Assembly: GCA_026018925.1 (NCBI GenBank)
Contig: JAKSZU010000006.1
Span: 193,265,449 to 193,329,448, forward strand
Length of the DNA: 64,000 nt
Direction: 5' to 3'
Origin: Tupaia tana
Taxonomy: Eukaryota; Chordata; Mammalia; Scandentia; Tupaiidae
In this document: piece by piece, positions 46,195-56,794 of the stretch
Layout of the letters: each line of letters starts with the position of its first letter
How positions within the stretch are numbered: the first letter of the stretch is position 1
Program-made: the position numbers and the translations under genes
Notes under the pieces: generated by a model
The model's database searches: none
Told to the model about the DNA's origin: nothing
What the model saw: only the letters and a program-made list of their open reading frames with translations

Positions 46195-46660
46195 ATCTAC
46201 TAGAAAAACCTACAGCTCACATCATTCTTAATAGTGAGAAACTTGAAACTTTTCCAGGAACAAGCCCAGATGTCTCTTTTCAACACTAGTTTTCAAGAGT
46301 ATATGGTAAGTCCTAGCTAATGCAATAAGAGAAGGATTTAAAAGGTATATGAATTGGGGAAGGAATAAATGAAACTTTCTTTGTTGCACAAGACTTGATG
46401 ATCTAGGTAGAAAATCTTAAAGAATCATCAAAAATAGTCATAGATGTAATAAGCAATGATAGAAAGATTGCAGGATATAAGGTTAATAAAGTCAATTGCT
46501 ACTCTGTACACCAGAAATACTCAAGTGGAATTTGAAGTTAAAAACATTACCATTTATATCAGCACACCCAAATTTAAATACGTAGATATGTATAACAAAA
46601 TATGTACAAGAACTACAAGAGGAGATTTATAAAACATAGGTGAAATAAATCAAAGTACTA

Positions 46661-46910
46661 TGGTAAACAGGCGGTTTGGTGGTTAAGGCATTGGTCTCCT
46701 ACATGACCAACCACAGTTTAAATCCTGGACCCCATCATTTGAAAATTGTGTCAGGCGCATGTACATGCATGCCTGGAATCCTGAGAGGAGAATGGGGGAG
46801 AAGGGATTGATGTGTGGCCATCTCCCTGGGGGAGTGATTGCTCACTTTCCCTCTGACTCTCTCCAGAAAGCGCATATGTCCTATGACAAAAACCTTAAAA
46901 AAAGAGAAAG
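46661..46910 (+). mobile_element. SINE-A copy in L1, older
   Basis: Diverged head (AACAGGCGGTTTGGTGGTTAAG) and complete body. AAATCAAAGTACTA (46647-46660) and AAATCAAGGCACTA (46911-46924) are the TSD with two mismatches. Confidence 0.85.
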
Positions 46911-47165
46911 AAATCAAGGCACTAAGTCAATGCTAATATATGTGTTCCATGTCATGGTAAGGAAGATTCAGTATTATCAAGATTTCAGCTCCTTTCAACT
47001 TGATTTACAGATTCAATGAAATCTCAATAAAAAATCTCAGAAAATTATTTTATGGTTAATTCTAAAGCTTTTAGTCTCTATACAAAGATCCAGAATAGCC
47101 ACAAAATATTGAAGGAGAAAAGAATAGTTGATGATTGTCATTACTCAACATCAAGCCTTACTATA

Positions 47166-47271
47166 AAGCTAAACAAGATAGTGTAGTACTGTTTTTTTTT
47201 TTTTTTTTTTAAAAAAAGACAAATACAGCTACAGTATAAAGCTACAGTAAACAAGATAGTGTAGTACTGGT
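47166..47271 (+). repeat. Duplicated L1 segment around a T/A run
   Basis: AACAAGATAGTGTAGTACTG occurs near 47173 and again near 47250, separated by a run of about 22 T and 7 A and a short spacer. The intact L1 should have it once. Confidence 0.75.
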
Positions 47272-47787
47272 TAAAAAAATAAGGAAAAAAAAGAAATATA
47301 CATCAATGGAACAGATTAGACAGCCCAGAAATAGAGCCACATATCTATATTTGACTCTTCTTTTAAAAAGGAGGGAAACATTACAATGGAGAAAATATAT
47401 TCTTTTCAATAAATGTTGCAGAATAACTGGATATTCACAGGCCAAAAAAAAAAAATCTATAAACATATGTTAAACCTTTCCAAAAGTAAACTTAAAATGG
47501 ATCACAGACCTAAAAGTAAAATGAAAAACTCCAAAAGGATCCAAAAATATATATATGAAAAAAATGTAGATGAACTTTTGATTTGGTGATGACTTCATTG
47601 ATACAACATCAAAGGCACAATCCATCAAAAGAAGAATTGACAAGATGTATTTAAAAATTAAGCTTTGTTAAAGGTATTGTTAAAAGAATGAAAAGACAAG
47701 TTTAGAATAGAACAAAATCCTGGCAGAAGACATACCTGATAAAAAATTGTTACGAAAAATGTAAAAAGAACTCATGAAACTCAATAA

Positions 47788-48043
47788 TAGGGACCAGCAG
47801 ATGGCATAGTGGTTACATCATTGGACTCCCACAAGGCCAAGAACAGTTCAAGTCCTGGACTTGGGACTTGAAACTCACACCAGGCATGTGTGAGTATATG
47901 CCCACAATCCTGAGAGGAGAATGGAGAAGGGATTCAGGCGTGGCCATTCCTTCTGGGGGGTGATTTCTCGTTTTCTGTCTCACTTTTTCTCTCTGGCTAG
48001 CGCATGAGCCCTATAGCAAAAAAATCTCTCTTAAAAACAAACA
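47788..48043 (+). mobile_element. SINE-A copy in L1
   Basis: Head GGGACCAGCAGATGGCATAG, complete body, ending CCCTATAGCAAAAAAATCTC. TSD not clear. Confidence 0.85.
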
Positions 48044-48092
48044 AACACTCATCAGTAAAACTACAAATAGCCTGATTTTTTAAATGACCAAA

Positions 48093-48332
48093 AGACCAGG
48101 TGGTGGCATGGTGTTAACACAACTAGACCCATATAGGAGAGGTCTTGAGTTTGAACAACCACAATATTTGTATAACATCTCAGGACCTCTCTGAGCACAC
48201 TGAGTATACATGGATGTGCTTGTGATTCAGGCTGGCTGAGACTAAGGGTGGATTGCAGAATCCACCCTTGTTGGAGGTTCTTGTCCTTCTTCCTCTCTTA
48301 AAAAATAAATAAACTTAAATGATCTTAAAAAC
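48093..48332 (+). mobile_element. SINE-C copy in L1
   Basis: AAATGACCAAA is duplicated at 48082-48092 and 48333-48343. Body blocks GGCTGGCTGAGACTAAGGGTGG and GATTGCAGAATCCACCC are present. Confidence 0.8.
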
Positions 48333-48613
48333 AAATGACCAAAGATCTTAAAACACACCTCACCAAAGATGATATATAGATGGCAACTAAACACATGAAT
48401 AAGTTCTTCACAAAATATGTCTTTGGGGAAATGCAAGTTAAAATAAGATACCACTACATACCTATTAGAATGGCCGACATCCAGAAATAGTGACTACATT
48501 AAGTGATGACAAGGATATGGTGAATAAGAACTCTTATTAGTTGCTGTTGAAAATTCCAAGTGATACAGACATGTTGGAAACCAGTTTTATGGTTTCTTAC
48601 AAAACTAAACTTA

Positions 48614-48884
48614 CTCTTTTTTTTTCTTTTTTGAAGAGGTTTTTATTATAGCGCACGTGTACTGGCCAGACAGACAGTGAGACACAGAGAGACAGAAAGC
48701 GAGAAATCACCCCCCAGGGGGGATGGCCACACTGCAATCCCTTCTCCTCCATTCTCCTCTCGGGATCTTGGGCATGCACGCACATGTGCCTGGCGTGAGT
48801 TTTAAGCCACCGGGTCTGGGATGCGAACTGTGGTTGACTACATGGGAGTCCAGCGACATAGCCATTATGCTATCTGCTGGTCCC
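48614..48884 (-). mobile_element. SINE-A copy in L1
   Basis: Complete copy. AAAACTAAACTTA is duplicated perfectly at 48601-48613 and 48885-48897. Confidence 0.92.
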
Positions 48885-49337
48885 AAAACTAAACTTATTC
48901 TTGACATGTGGTTCAATAATTTTACTACTTGGTTTTTATCCTAAAGAACTGAAAATGTATGTCCACACAAACCATCACACAATGTTTTTATCAGCCTTAT
49001 TTCTAATTGCCCAAACTTGGAAGGAAGATGTCTTTCAGTAGGTGGATGGCTAAATAAGTTATGGTACATCCATTCAATGCTACGTACTATGCAGTACTAA
49101 GAAAAAGTAAGTTATCAACCCATGGCAAGACATGGAGGAAACTTATATGCATATTTCCAAGTGAGAGTAACCAATTTAAAAACATGAATTCCATGATATT
49201 TCAAGTATGTGACATTCTACAAAAGATAAAATCTTGGAGAAAATAAAGAGATCAGTGATTACTAAGGGTTGTAGGGGAGGATGGGATTAATAGGTGGAAC
49301 AGAGATTTGGGGGCAGTGAATCAAGTCTATATGACAC

Positions 49338-49385
49338 TTTAATGGTCGGCTAGTGCATGCATCCTCTGGCAATGAAAACAAACAA
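49338..49385 (+). repeat. SINE-A 3' remnant, probable
   Basis: GGCTAGTGCATGCATCCTCTGGCAATGAAAAC resembles only the last 40 bp of a SINE-A. It truncates the L1 3' end. Confidence 0.4.
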
Positions 49386-49469
49386 CTCACACTCTAGGTA
49401 TGTTGTGAAGATTAAATCATATAAAACTTACTAATGTTTATTCTTCAAATGGCTACAACAATATTCTTA

Positions 49470-49940
49470 ATCTCATATATGCTTCCAGAACCATGCCACT
49501 CTTTCAGAGGTGGAGCCCATGTCTCTCCTCATAGACCTAGAAAGATCTTAAGATTATTTAAACCACTGGAATATAGTGAAAGTGGTGTTTGGTGCCTTTT
49601 GAGGCAAGTAAAAAAAAAAAAAAAAATTCAGTTTCCAGTTGGCTATCTTTTGGGATACTTGATCTTGAAACCCAGTCAGAGCTTTGTGAAGCTAAAGCCA
49701 GGCCAGATGGAGAAACTACATGAAGAAGAATGAAAGCTCGTTGTCCTCACTCCTGGTCAGCAATAACCTCTCAGCATTTGAGGGAGCCATCTTGAAAGCA
49801 CATCCTCAGACCTCAACTGAATTGGCACTAGGGAAAACAGAGTCCAGCTTAAATTGCAGAATCAGGAGCAAAATAAATGACCTTTACCGATTTATGTCAC
49901 AAAGTTTTGGTAGATATTAAAGATAACTGGGAAATATTTC
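49470..49940 (+). mobile_element. MLT1-like (MaLR) LTR
   Basis: ACCACTGGAATATAGTGAAAGTGG, GAAACTACATGAAGAAGAATG, GAGCCATCTTGAAAGCACATCC and ATTGCAGAATCAGGAGC appear in the order of an MLT1 LTR. A short A run at 49609 interrupts it. Confidence 0.6.
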
Positions 49941-50034
49941 AATCAATTGTACTTAATATAAAGTACTTAATATTGTGCGTAACTTATGATGCATGTTTAA
50001 TTGAGGTGGCTATTAGACTAGGAATGTTATAAAG

Positions 50035-50215
50035 TGGAAGTAAAGATCACAGATCTAGGAGTCAGTCTGCCTGACTTTAAATCCTAGATCTGCCAAGTTT
50101 TAGCTAAGTAGCTTAAGGCAAGTTACTTAATGTCTTTATGCCTCAGTTTCTCATTTTAAATGGATATAATAATCCATTTCATAGTTGTGGTCAGAATTAA
50201 ATGAGTTGCAGTTCC
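50035..50215 (+). repeat. MIR element
   Basis: Well-preserved MIR order: GGAGTCAGTCTGCCTGACTT, TTACTTAATGTCTTTATGCC, CAGTTTCTCATTTTAAATGG, GTGGTCAGAATTAAATGAG. Confidence 0.75.
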
Positions 50216-51521
50216 CCAGATGGCCCATGATCCTCATTCATGACCAAGCCTTTGTAGTAAATATTCCTGAACTTCCTCACTCCTTAATTTAGGTCTCAGG
50301 TTAGCTAGTCCATCTTCTAGAAAACATTTGACCTTTTAAGTTCAAGTGTGTACTGATCCTTTGTGGATATTTGTACTGGATACAGCTCTCTTCCTACAGA
50401 ACTCTGCAGGAACTTCTGTGTATGCCCAGGGCTATAGCCCATATCCTAGTCACTGCTACAGAAGTACTTGGATCTGTTCTAACCTCAAGGTTCCCAAGTA
50501 AGACAGAAGGCCTTTTTCCTTCCTTATTTCCTCCCTTCCATGCTGCCCTCCCTCCCCCACTACTCCCTCCTTTCATTTCTTCCTTCCTTTCTTTTCTTTC
50601 TTGTTTTTGTTGTTGTTGTTACATCCATGCACTGTCTTTAAGAGGGCCTTAATGAAAGCTTCTATGACTCAATATACTAAGATCCTAAGAAGAAAGGGTA
50701 AATATCCTACTGTCTTCAGAGTCACCTCTCTTCCCTGACCACCAAAGCTTCTGCTACTGCCATAAATGTGTTCCCCAGACTCCTTTTGCTCAAGATGAAG
50801 CAGTCTCAAGAGCTTTGCAAATCCTTTATTTTAAAATAGATTTCTGAAGAACCAAACCCAACATTTCAATGAAAATGATCGACAAATGGTCTAAGTCTCA
50901 GCAATGGACACATTCTAGGATAAAGCTGACATCTTCACTATATTAGCACATGAAAAAAGATATCTTCCCTATATATTCTATGGGCTGTGTGTGTGTATAT
51001 ATGTTTCTTTTAAGGTTGGGATCATTTTTAATGTCTTATGTGGTAACACTATTCTTACTTCTGAGTTGAGTTAAATGCAGGCTTTAAATCAGTGATGAGA
51101 CATGAAGAGAGAAGTTGGCACAAGAGTACACAAAGGCAATGGAAGGTATGAAAACGCTGCCCATAATGGTTTCAATAAAAGTCAGAAAATGGTTCTCAAG
51201 GTAATAAAAAGGCAGAGTAAGTTACTGGAGCTTGTAAGATATTAATATGTAATACAATCCATCCAGTTTGGTCAATAACCCCTCACAATTTCTGACATTT
51301 GAATAAAAATGGATCCTGGTTTTATTGCATTTTTAAACTCAACTAAAGATCATAAAGAAAGTAGCATAAGACTGTCTATGTGAGTAGCATAGTTCAACAC
51401 AGACCCCGTTCATTCTCCTTCTGTGGCCATGACTCTGTTCACATTCCTTTATTTGTTCATTCAATAAATATTTATTGAAGAATCACTTTATAAACATCAC
51501 AAAAGAAAAGTCACAGTTAGC
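50216..51521. other. Simple-repeat tract and unassigned sequence
   Basis: 50510-50622 is a CCTT/CCCT-rich pyrimidine tract ending in (GTT)n. 51440-51500 contains TTTGTTCATTCAATAAATATTTATTGA, an L2-like end in antisense. The 93-codon frame at 50371-50652 crosses the pyrimidine tract and is not a gene. Confidence 0.4.
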
Positions 51522-51668
51522 AGTCAGATAGTAGTGTGGTGGTTAAGATAGCAGGATCCCACATGATTGACTAAGCAGTTGGAGTCACTGGACCTGGTGA
51601 CTTAAAAAACATGCAACTTTGTGCCCAAATTTCGAAGAGGAAAATGGAGGAGAAGGGATTGCAACACG
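51522..51668 (+). mobile_element. SINE-A copy, 3'-truncated
   Basis: Head AGTCAGATAGTAGTGTGGTGG through GGAGAAGGGATTGCAACACG; the CT stretch and tail are missing. Confidence 0.72.
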
Positions 51669-51781
51669 TCATTCAAAAAGTCATAGCTAGCTGATAATGA
51701 GAAAATAACTGAAATACAATGAAGTGTGAAAATAGAAGAATATATAAGATGTGGAAAAGATGTGAATATAATTGACTTTCA

Positions 51782-52039
51782 TTTTTTTTGGAGAGGTTTT
51801 TGCTATAGGGCACGTGCGCTCGCCAGACAGGTAGAGAGAGACAGAGAGACAGAAAGCAAGAAATCACCCCCCAGGGGGGATGGTCACGCCGCAATCCCTT
51901 CTCCTCCATTCTCCTCTCGGGATCTTGGGCACGCACACACACGCACCCGGTGTGAGTTTAAGCCACCGGGTCAGGACACGAACCACGGTCTACTACGTGG
52001 GAGTCCAGCGACATAGCCATTACGCTAACTGCTGGTCCC
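51782..52039 (-). mobile_element. SINE-A copy, young
   Basis: Complete and CpG-rich. ATATAATTGACTTTCA on the left and ATATAGTTGACTTTTA on the right form the TSD, two mismatches. Confidence 0.88.
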
Positions 52040-52204
52040 CTATATAGTTGACTTTTAATGAGCACATTTTGTGACCAGAACTGTTTTAATACTGTATTCT
52101 ATTAGCTATTTCGATCCTCACAGAAATGAGAGAGTTATGGTTATTATATAGATGATGAAATTATGCAGATGAGGAAATTAAGGTATAGGGAGTCAAGCTA
52201 CATT

Positions 52205-52345
52205 CTCATTTTAGTTTTACTTTTTCCAGAGGACATGTGCACTTGCCAGGAAGAGAGAGAGAATGAGAAAGCACTTCTATGGGACATGATCACACTGCAA
52301 TCCCTTCTCCTCCATTTCTCCTTCATTTGAGATTTTGGACACACA

Positions 52346-52385
<40 letters not shown>

Positions 52386-52484
52386 CCCCTTGTGTTTTTA
52401 AAGCTGCCAGGTCCAGAACTCGAATTGCTCAGCCAGTCATGTGGAATCCAGCTGCCTTAACCACCAGGCCACATTCTGGCCCTA
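52205..52484 (-). mobile_element. SINE-A copy with (CA)n expansion in its body
   Basis: The 3' end, body and head are recognisable. The body's alternating purine-pyrimidine part has become a (CA)n of about 44 bp at 52339-52382. Confidence 0.8.
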
Positions 52485-52960
52485 TGTGCCTGTATTTTTA
52501 AAATAACATTTCTGGTACTTCCTTTGGGTAGTAAAGTAAGTTATTTGCTCCAGGAAGAATATTTTTCTATAGGCGAGGACCTAATGGTAGCACACCGGAG
52601 AGATTGGACTCAAGGAGGGGTCAGCCATCTTTTTCTGTAAGAGGCTGATAGTAAATATTTTAAATTTGAGGGAAGAATGGTCTCTGTTGTAACTATGCTC
52701 TGCTGTTGAAGGGCCAAAGCTGCCATAGGCAGTGTGTAAACAAAATGAGCACAACTGTACTCTGAAACCACTGCATTTGTGGCCATAGACTTTTGAATGT
52801 AGGAGTCACATGTCACGGAATATTATTCTTGTTTTGATTTTATTATATTTCAGTCTTTAACAGAGAGTTAAAGCCATTTTTAGTGCATGAGTTGTACACT
52901 AACCCTAGGCAGAGGGTTGGATCTGGCTGTGGACCTCTGGTTCAGAGAATATGGAATATG
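52485..52960. other. No recognised feature
   Basis: Unique-looking sequence, nothing named. Confidence 0.45.
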
Positions 52961-53310
52961 AATTCCACTAAAGGATGAGTGGGAGTTTCTGAGGCAGACA
53001 AAGGTAAAGGGAACAGCAGCTGACAAAGGCAAAAGAAATTGAACAAACAGGTATAACTCCTTTTAAGAGTATTCACTGTATCACTGGCACTTAGGATAAG
53101 AGGTGCAGAAGACAGAGAGAAAGAAACTGCACCATGTTGAGAGTTTTTCCTTTACTGTGTGGACAGTGTGAAACCACTGTGAAATCTGTGGCTTGATAAG
53201 GTTTATTTTTTGGAAATGTCTTTCTAGCAGCAAGGTAAAAGCATGATGAGAGTAATCCAAGACAGAAGGACATAAAACACTTAAGCAATTTTGGTAGTTA
53301 GCAAAAATCC
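52960..53310 (-). repeat. LINE-2-like relic, weak
   Basis: GAACAGCAGCTGACAAAGGC and GTGTGAAACCACTGTGAAATC have the flavour of antisense L2 3' sequence. Uncertain. Confidence 0.35.
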
Positions 53311-53369
53311 ACACAGATGTAAGCTGGTCTCTGTTAGTGTCATGGAATTCTGTTTTCCCACATATGTCA

Positions 53370-53710
53370 TGTCCTTTCCTGACTTAGGACCATTGTAGAT
53401 AATATTCTTCCTTTCTAGAATTTTGTTCCTTCTCTCCTATCATTTAACTTCTTTTCATCCTCTATGTTTCAGTTTTAAGGCTACTTTTCCAGGATATTTT
53501 TCACTGACCCCTCAAATGAACCTTGTGATATACAATAGGACTTGTACTTTTCTGTAGGAATGATCACACCCAGGGTATTTGCTCAGTGACCGACATCTGC
53601 ACTAGACCATCAGCCTCATTTCTACCACATCCCAATGCCTAGCACAAGGCCTACTTCAGAGTGGATGCTCAATACAAATATGCAGTGGACATGGGATTGG
53701 AAAAGAGGAC
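53370..53710 (+). repeat. LINE-2 3' end
   Basis: TTCACTGACCCCTCAAATGAAC, CCCAATGCCTAGCACAAGGCC and GTGGATGCTCAATACAAATATG follow L2 3' order. Confidence 0.6.
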
Positions 53711-53880
53711 ACTTATCAATTGGAATGAAATTAGATTTTGTGACTGTATGGCAGAAATGCAAGATATAATAGAGTCAAGAATAATTCCTAGATCTGGAAG
53801 ATAAAATAGTTGATGGAGCAAAAAGAGTCATAAAGGATGAAAGTGAGATTTGAAGAAGTTAGGGAAATGTTGAATTTTTT
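53710..53880 (-). repeat. LINE-2-like relic
   Basis: CAAGAATAATTCCTAGATCTGG and similar words match antisense L2 3' sequence. Confidence 0.4.
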
Positions 53881-53884
53881 GTGT

Positions 53885-54175
53885 TAAGACAAGGTCTCAC
53901 TATGTCATAACTTCCCTGCCTTAGCCTCACAGTTGAAATGAGAGACATATACCACTACCACCCAAGCTCTTTTTCAGATAGAATCTCATTATTTGCCCAG
54001 GCTAGACTCAAGTTTCTGATTTTTCTCCTCAGCTCTTGAGTCACAGGGATTACAAATGCACATGACCTTACCTGACCTTCAGGTTGAACTGGCAATTGAA
54101 CGCAGGCTTCAAAAGTGATCCCAGTCAATGGAGCACTTAGCAGAGAACTTCACCTCAACTGTGACAGAAATATGG
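53885..54175 (-). repeat. Two 7SL-like monomers joined to a tRNA-like part
   Basis: GACAAGGTCTCACTATGTCAT then GCCTTAGCCTCACAGTTG form one antisense Alu/B1-like unit. GATAGAATCTCATTATTTGCCCAGGCTAGACTC, CAGCTCTTGAGTCACAGGG and ATTACAAATGCACATGACC form a second. GCAATTGAACGCAGGC and AGCACTTAGCAGAG resemble a tRNA-derived part. Old and diverged. Confidence 0.55.
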
Positions 54176-54399
54176 ATTTTTTAAGTGCCTGTGGGACATC
54201 TGAAGAGACATATTAGGAGACCTTTTGTCTACTTTCCATTTTTTTTATGTGTAAAAACAATTGCAATAATCCTGGTAATCCTGGTTCTTGTTCCAAATTC
54301 TTCTCATCCATTATATTCTAGAATTTAGAACTTCCTTCTAAAAATATAACTTTCATTAAGTTGCCCTCTGCTTCAGAAATTGGTAGAAGGTAAATCAAA
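54176..54399. other. No recognised feature
   Basis: Nothing named. Confidence 0.45.
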
Positions 54400-54760
54400 A
54401 GTCACATTTTCTCAACCTGGCATCTAAGTCCATTTCAACTATCTTCATTTCACCATTCTGCTTTATTTACTATGATTCTTTATCTGAATCTTCCTTTGTC
54501 AGATTGGTCATCTCTTTTTCTTCAATTTTCATTATTTTCTTTCTTGTCTTTGTTCCATCCTCTGTCTGCAGCTCTCTTTTTGGCCAACCTAAAGCTTATT
54601 CATTAAAATCATTCTTTAAAGGCCAAATTAATTTCATCTCTTCTTTGATGTCTCCTTGGACAGATTGAATGTACTGTACAATACTCTCTCCTTTTTGAAT
54701 CGCCTTATCTTGTATGAAATGTTACTCTAATAATCAGAATGCCTTCCATTTGGGGGAAGT
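54400..54760 (+). repeat. LINE-2 relic, probable
   Basis: CATCTAAGTCCATTTCAACTATC and ATCTCTTCTTTGATGTCTCC fit L2 3' order; diverged. Confidence 0.4.
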
Positions 54761-55266
54761 ATGAGTTGGCCTTTTACATGAATCTGTATTATTCATGCAA
54801 CAGACCTGAAGTATTTCTTTTTAAAATATGATGACTCTGAAACTTAGAAAATTTAATTTTAACTTCAGCAAAGACTCTCAACTGGCAAATAGTGGGTTCA
54901 GGTCCAACTTTCTACACAGCTCACACTCTCTCCTGAGCTACACTCAACCCTATAACTCTGTTATATTGTGGTGGAAGGAAATGTTTCTTAATTTAGGCCA
55001 ATTAAATGTGAGAGTCGCACTATAAATTCTGTGTCATCAATCAATAATATGATGAGTCTAGGCTCAAAAGTCCAAGATTTGACTTTCACTTTGAATGATC
55101 ATGAGGAGGTTATGGAGCCTTCTTTAACCTGTGTCAGCTCACCTGAAAAATAAGACCTCAGATTACTTCAAGAAAAAACAAATGGTTATGTTATAACCCT
55201 TTGAGCATTGTGAAGCAATAGACATTATACAAGTACTCTAGTTGTTATATAAAGAGGTCTTGAGTT
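54761..55266. other. No recognised feature
   Basis: Nothing named. Confidence 0.45.
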
Positions 55267-55372
55267 GGATTGGCCCCATAGCATAGTGGTTTTACATTAT
55301 ACATTGGGAGTCAGATCCCACATGGTTAACTATGATTCAGATATCAGCCCCAGACGGTTGAAGACATATCAG
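55267..55372 (+). mobile_element. tRNA-SINE head fragment
   Basis: GGCCCCATAGCATAGTGGTTTTAC then GGGAGTCAGATCCCACATGG and a degraded B box. Only the head remains; its body is lost before the L1/HAL1 3' end that follows. Confidence 0.6.
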
Positions 55373-55449
55373 CATATTCATTATACTCACAGAGTTGAAT
55401 GACTACAGTCAAACATGTGTTCATAGATATGTGCATATATCAGTTGAAC

Positions 55450-55745
55450 TTGCTATTGAAAGTAGTCAGATTAATTAAGGTATTTTGTAAATCAATAAAA
55501 TGTGTGTGTGGGAGGAATGGAAAACAACTGCAGATACCAGAGACAGTGTGGTAAGAGGGTGGGAAATGGCAGAGGGTGAAAAATATGGGGAAAATACATA
55601 TATAAATATATAAGAAACAAGAAATGGAAAATTATTTGCTGATGATAATATGTATGAATACACTAGGTATTCTAGATGGGAAATTGCATTTTGTATGCTG
55701 TGATAATGTTCAGTGAATGAATGTAAAATAAATAGATTTAAAAAA
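55450..55745 (+). mobile_element. L1/HAL1 3' end with A-rich tail
   Basis: TTTTGTAAATCAATAAAATG, GTAAGAGGGTGGGAAATGGC and TGGAAAATTATTTGCTGATG followed by CATTTTGTATGCTGTGATAAT and TAAAATAAATAGATTTAAAAAAAG. Matches the HAL1 3' UTR end across about 300 bp. Confidence 0.7.
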
Positions 55746-55760
55746 AGAAAAACACATCAG

Positions 55761-55825
55761 ATATTGTGTGTATGTGTGTGTATGTGTGTGTGTATCTGTT
55801 GTACATATATACATGTGCATATACA

Positions 55826-55890
<65 letters not shown>
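55761..55890. repeat. Compound (TG)n (TA)n (CA)n microsatellite
   Basis: TGTGTGTATGTGTG-type units to about 55800, (TA)n at about 55829-55858, then (CA)n to 55889. Confidence 0.93.
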
Positions 55891-55891
<1 letters not shown>

Positions 55892-55892
55892 T

Positions 55893-56158
55893 TTTGAAAT
55901 TTGCTATAGGGTGTGTACATTTGCCAGAGAGAGAGAGAGAAAGAGAGAGGAAGAGAGAAAGAGAGAGGGAGAGAGAGTGGAAAATGAGAAAGCCCTTCTC
56001 AAGAAATGGCCATGCTGCAATCCCTTCCCTTCTATTCTCCTCTCAGGATTTTGAGCATGCATGCACTCATGCCTGGTACTTCTAGGTCGCTGGATCTATA
56101 TAGTTCTCCATGTGGGATCTAGTCACCTTAACCACCATGCCACCAGCTATTCTCTACG
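55893..56158 (-). mobile_element. SINE-A copy, older
   Basis: TTTGCTATAGGGTGTGTACATTTGCCAGAGAG at the 3' side, expanded GA tract (55925-55980), body and degraded head. The left flank AACACATC and right flank GACACATC suggest the insertion carried the microsatellite as part of its tail. Confidence 0.75.
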
Positions 56159-56159
56159 A

Positions 56160-56794
56160 CACATCCAATTTAAATTTTGTGATATATATACATGAAATTT
56201 ACTTAATTCAATACCTTAGTAAGCTTTTCTTCTCTTAGCATGTGGTAAATAATTGATTATATTTTATGCTATCTCCTTATATGTACTTCTTGGACTCATC
56301 AATACAATTTCAGCATTTAAGATGAAGTCTTGCATATCAGTAGTTAATTAATGTGGAAAGAAGAAAAAAGGGAAGGAAGGAGGGACGGAGGAAGGGAGAG
56401 ACATAATAGGATGAAGAAAGAGTCCAGTTTACCGTGCGAATATTCCATTTCTCCCTGGAAAATATTCTCAACAAAGAACAATTTTCAAATTCATAAGTAA
56501 CAATAATCATCTGCCTACAGATTTTATCTCTTGCTCATAAATTTCGCCACCAAATTATCTTCTTTTCTGTGGCTTTTTCTAGTTCCTTTCTTTGTGCAGT
56601 CCATAACCTTGCCGACTCATCAACTAAAATCAATGACCCAGATCTTTATTTAATCAAAAGACAAGTAAGAATATATTGAGCAATTATATCCTGGGTAACA
56701 CCATACTAGCCAGTGAAATTTCCAGCTATGATTCCCCGACCATGAAGACTTTTCAGAAAAACTTGGCAGGCAACCCTAAATATGTGGTCTAATA
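56160..56794. other. No recognised feature
   Basis: GA-rich patch at 56355-56400; otherwise nothing named. Confidence 0.45.

Larger units (their letters stand above)
45471..48600 (+). pseudogene. L1 ORF2 reverse-transcriptase/C-terminal remnant
   Basis: Begins CTATAGACCAATATGTGTCATAAACACAG..., the L1 stretch before the conserved KILANRI motif; here it reads KILANQI. ACAAAATTCAACAG near 45839 (FDKIQ-like) and the C-terminal region up to 48600 (AAGATACCACTACATACCTA, typical late-ORF2 text) follow in order. Numerous stops and insertions by SINEs at 45926, 46661, 47788 and 48093. Confidence 0.72.
41380..49337 (+). mobile_element. Ancient L1 (L1M-like), multiply interrupted
   Basis: ORF1 remnants (41380-42375 and 42609-42800), inter-ORF AT-rich spacer, endonuclease start (43130-43407), reverse-transcriptase part (from 45471) and a 3' region to about 49337 appear in the order of a mammalian L1. 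Interrupted by SINE-C (42376), HAL1 (43408-45470), SINE-A (45926, 46661, 47788, 48614) and SINE-C (48093). About 1 kb of ORF2 between endonuclease and reverse transcriptase is missing at the HAL1 position. The L1M label rests on the 3' UTR text and high divergence. Confidence 0.75.

Noticed and set aside
50371-50652. 93-codon plus-strand frame with a proline/serine-rich end
   Set aside because: The later half is a pyrimidine-rich simple repeat; no domain, splice signals or homologous family recognised.
55713-56085. 113- and 105-codon frames
   Set aside because: They consist of the (TG)n/(TA)n/(CA)n microsatellite and GA-rich SINE sequence.
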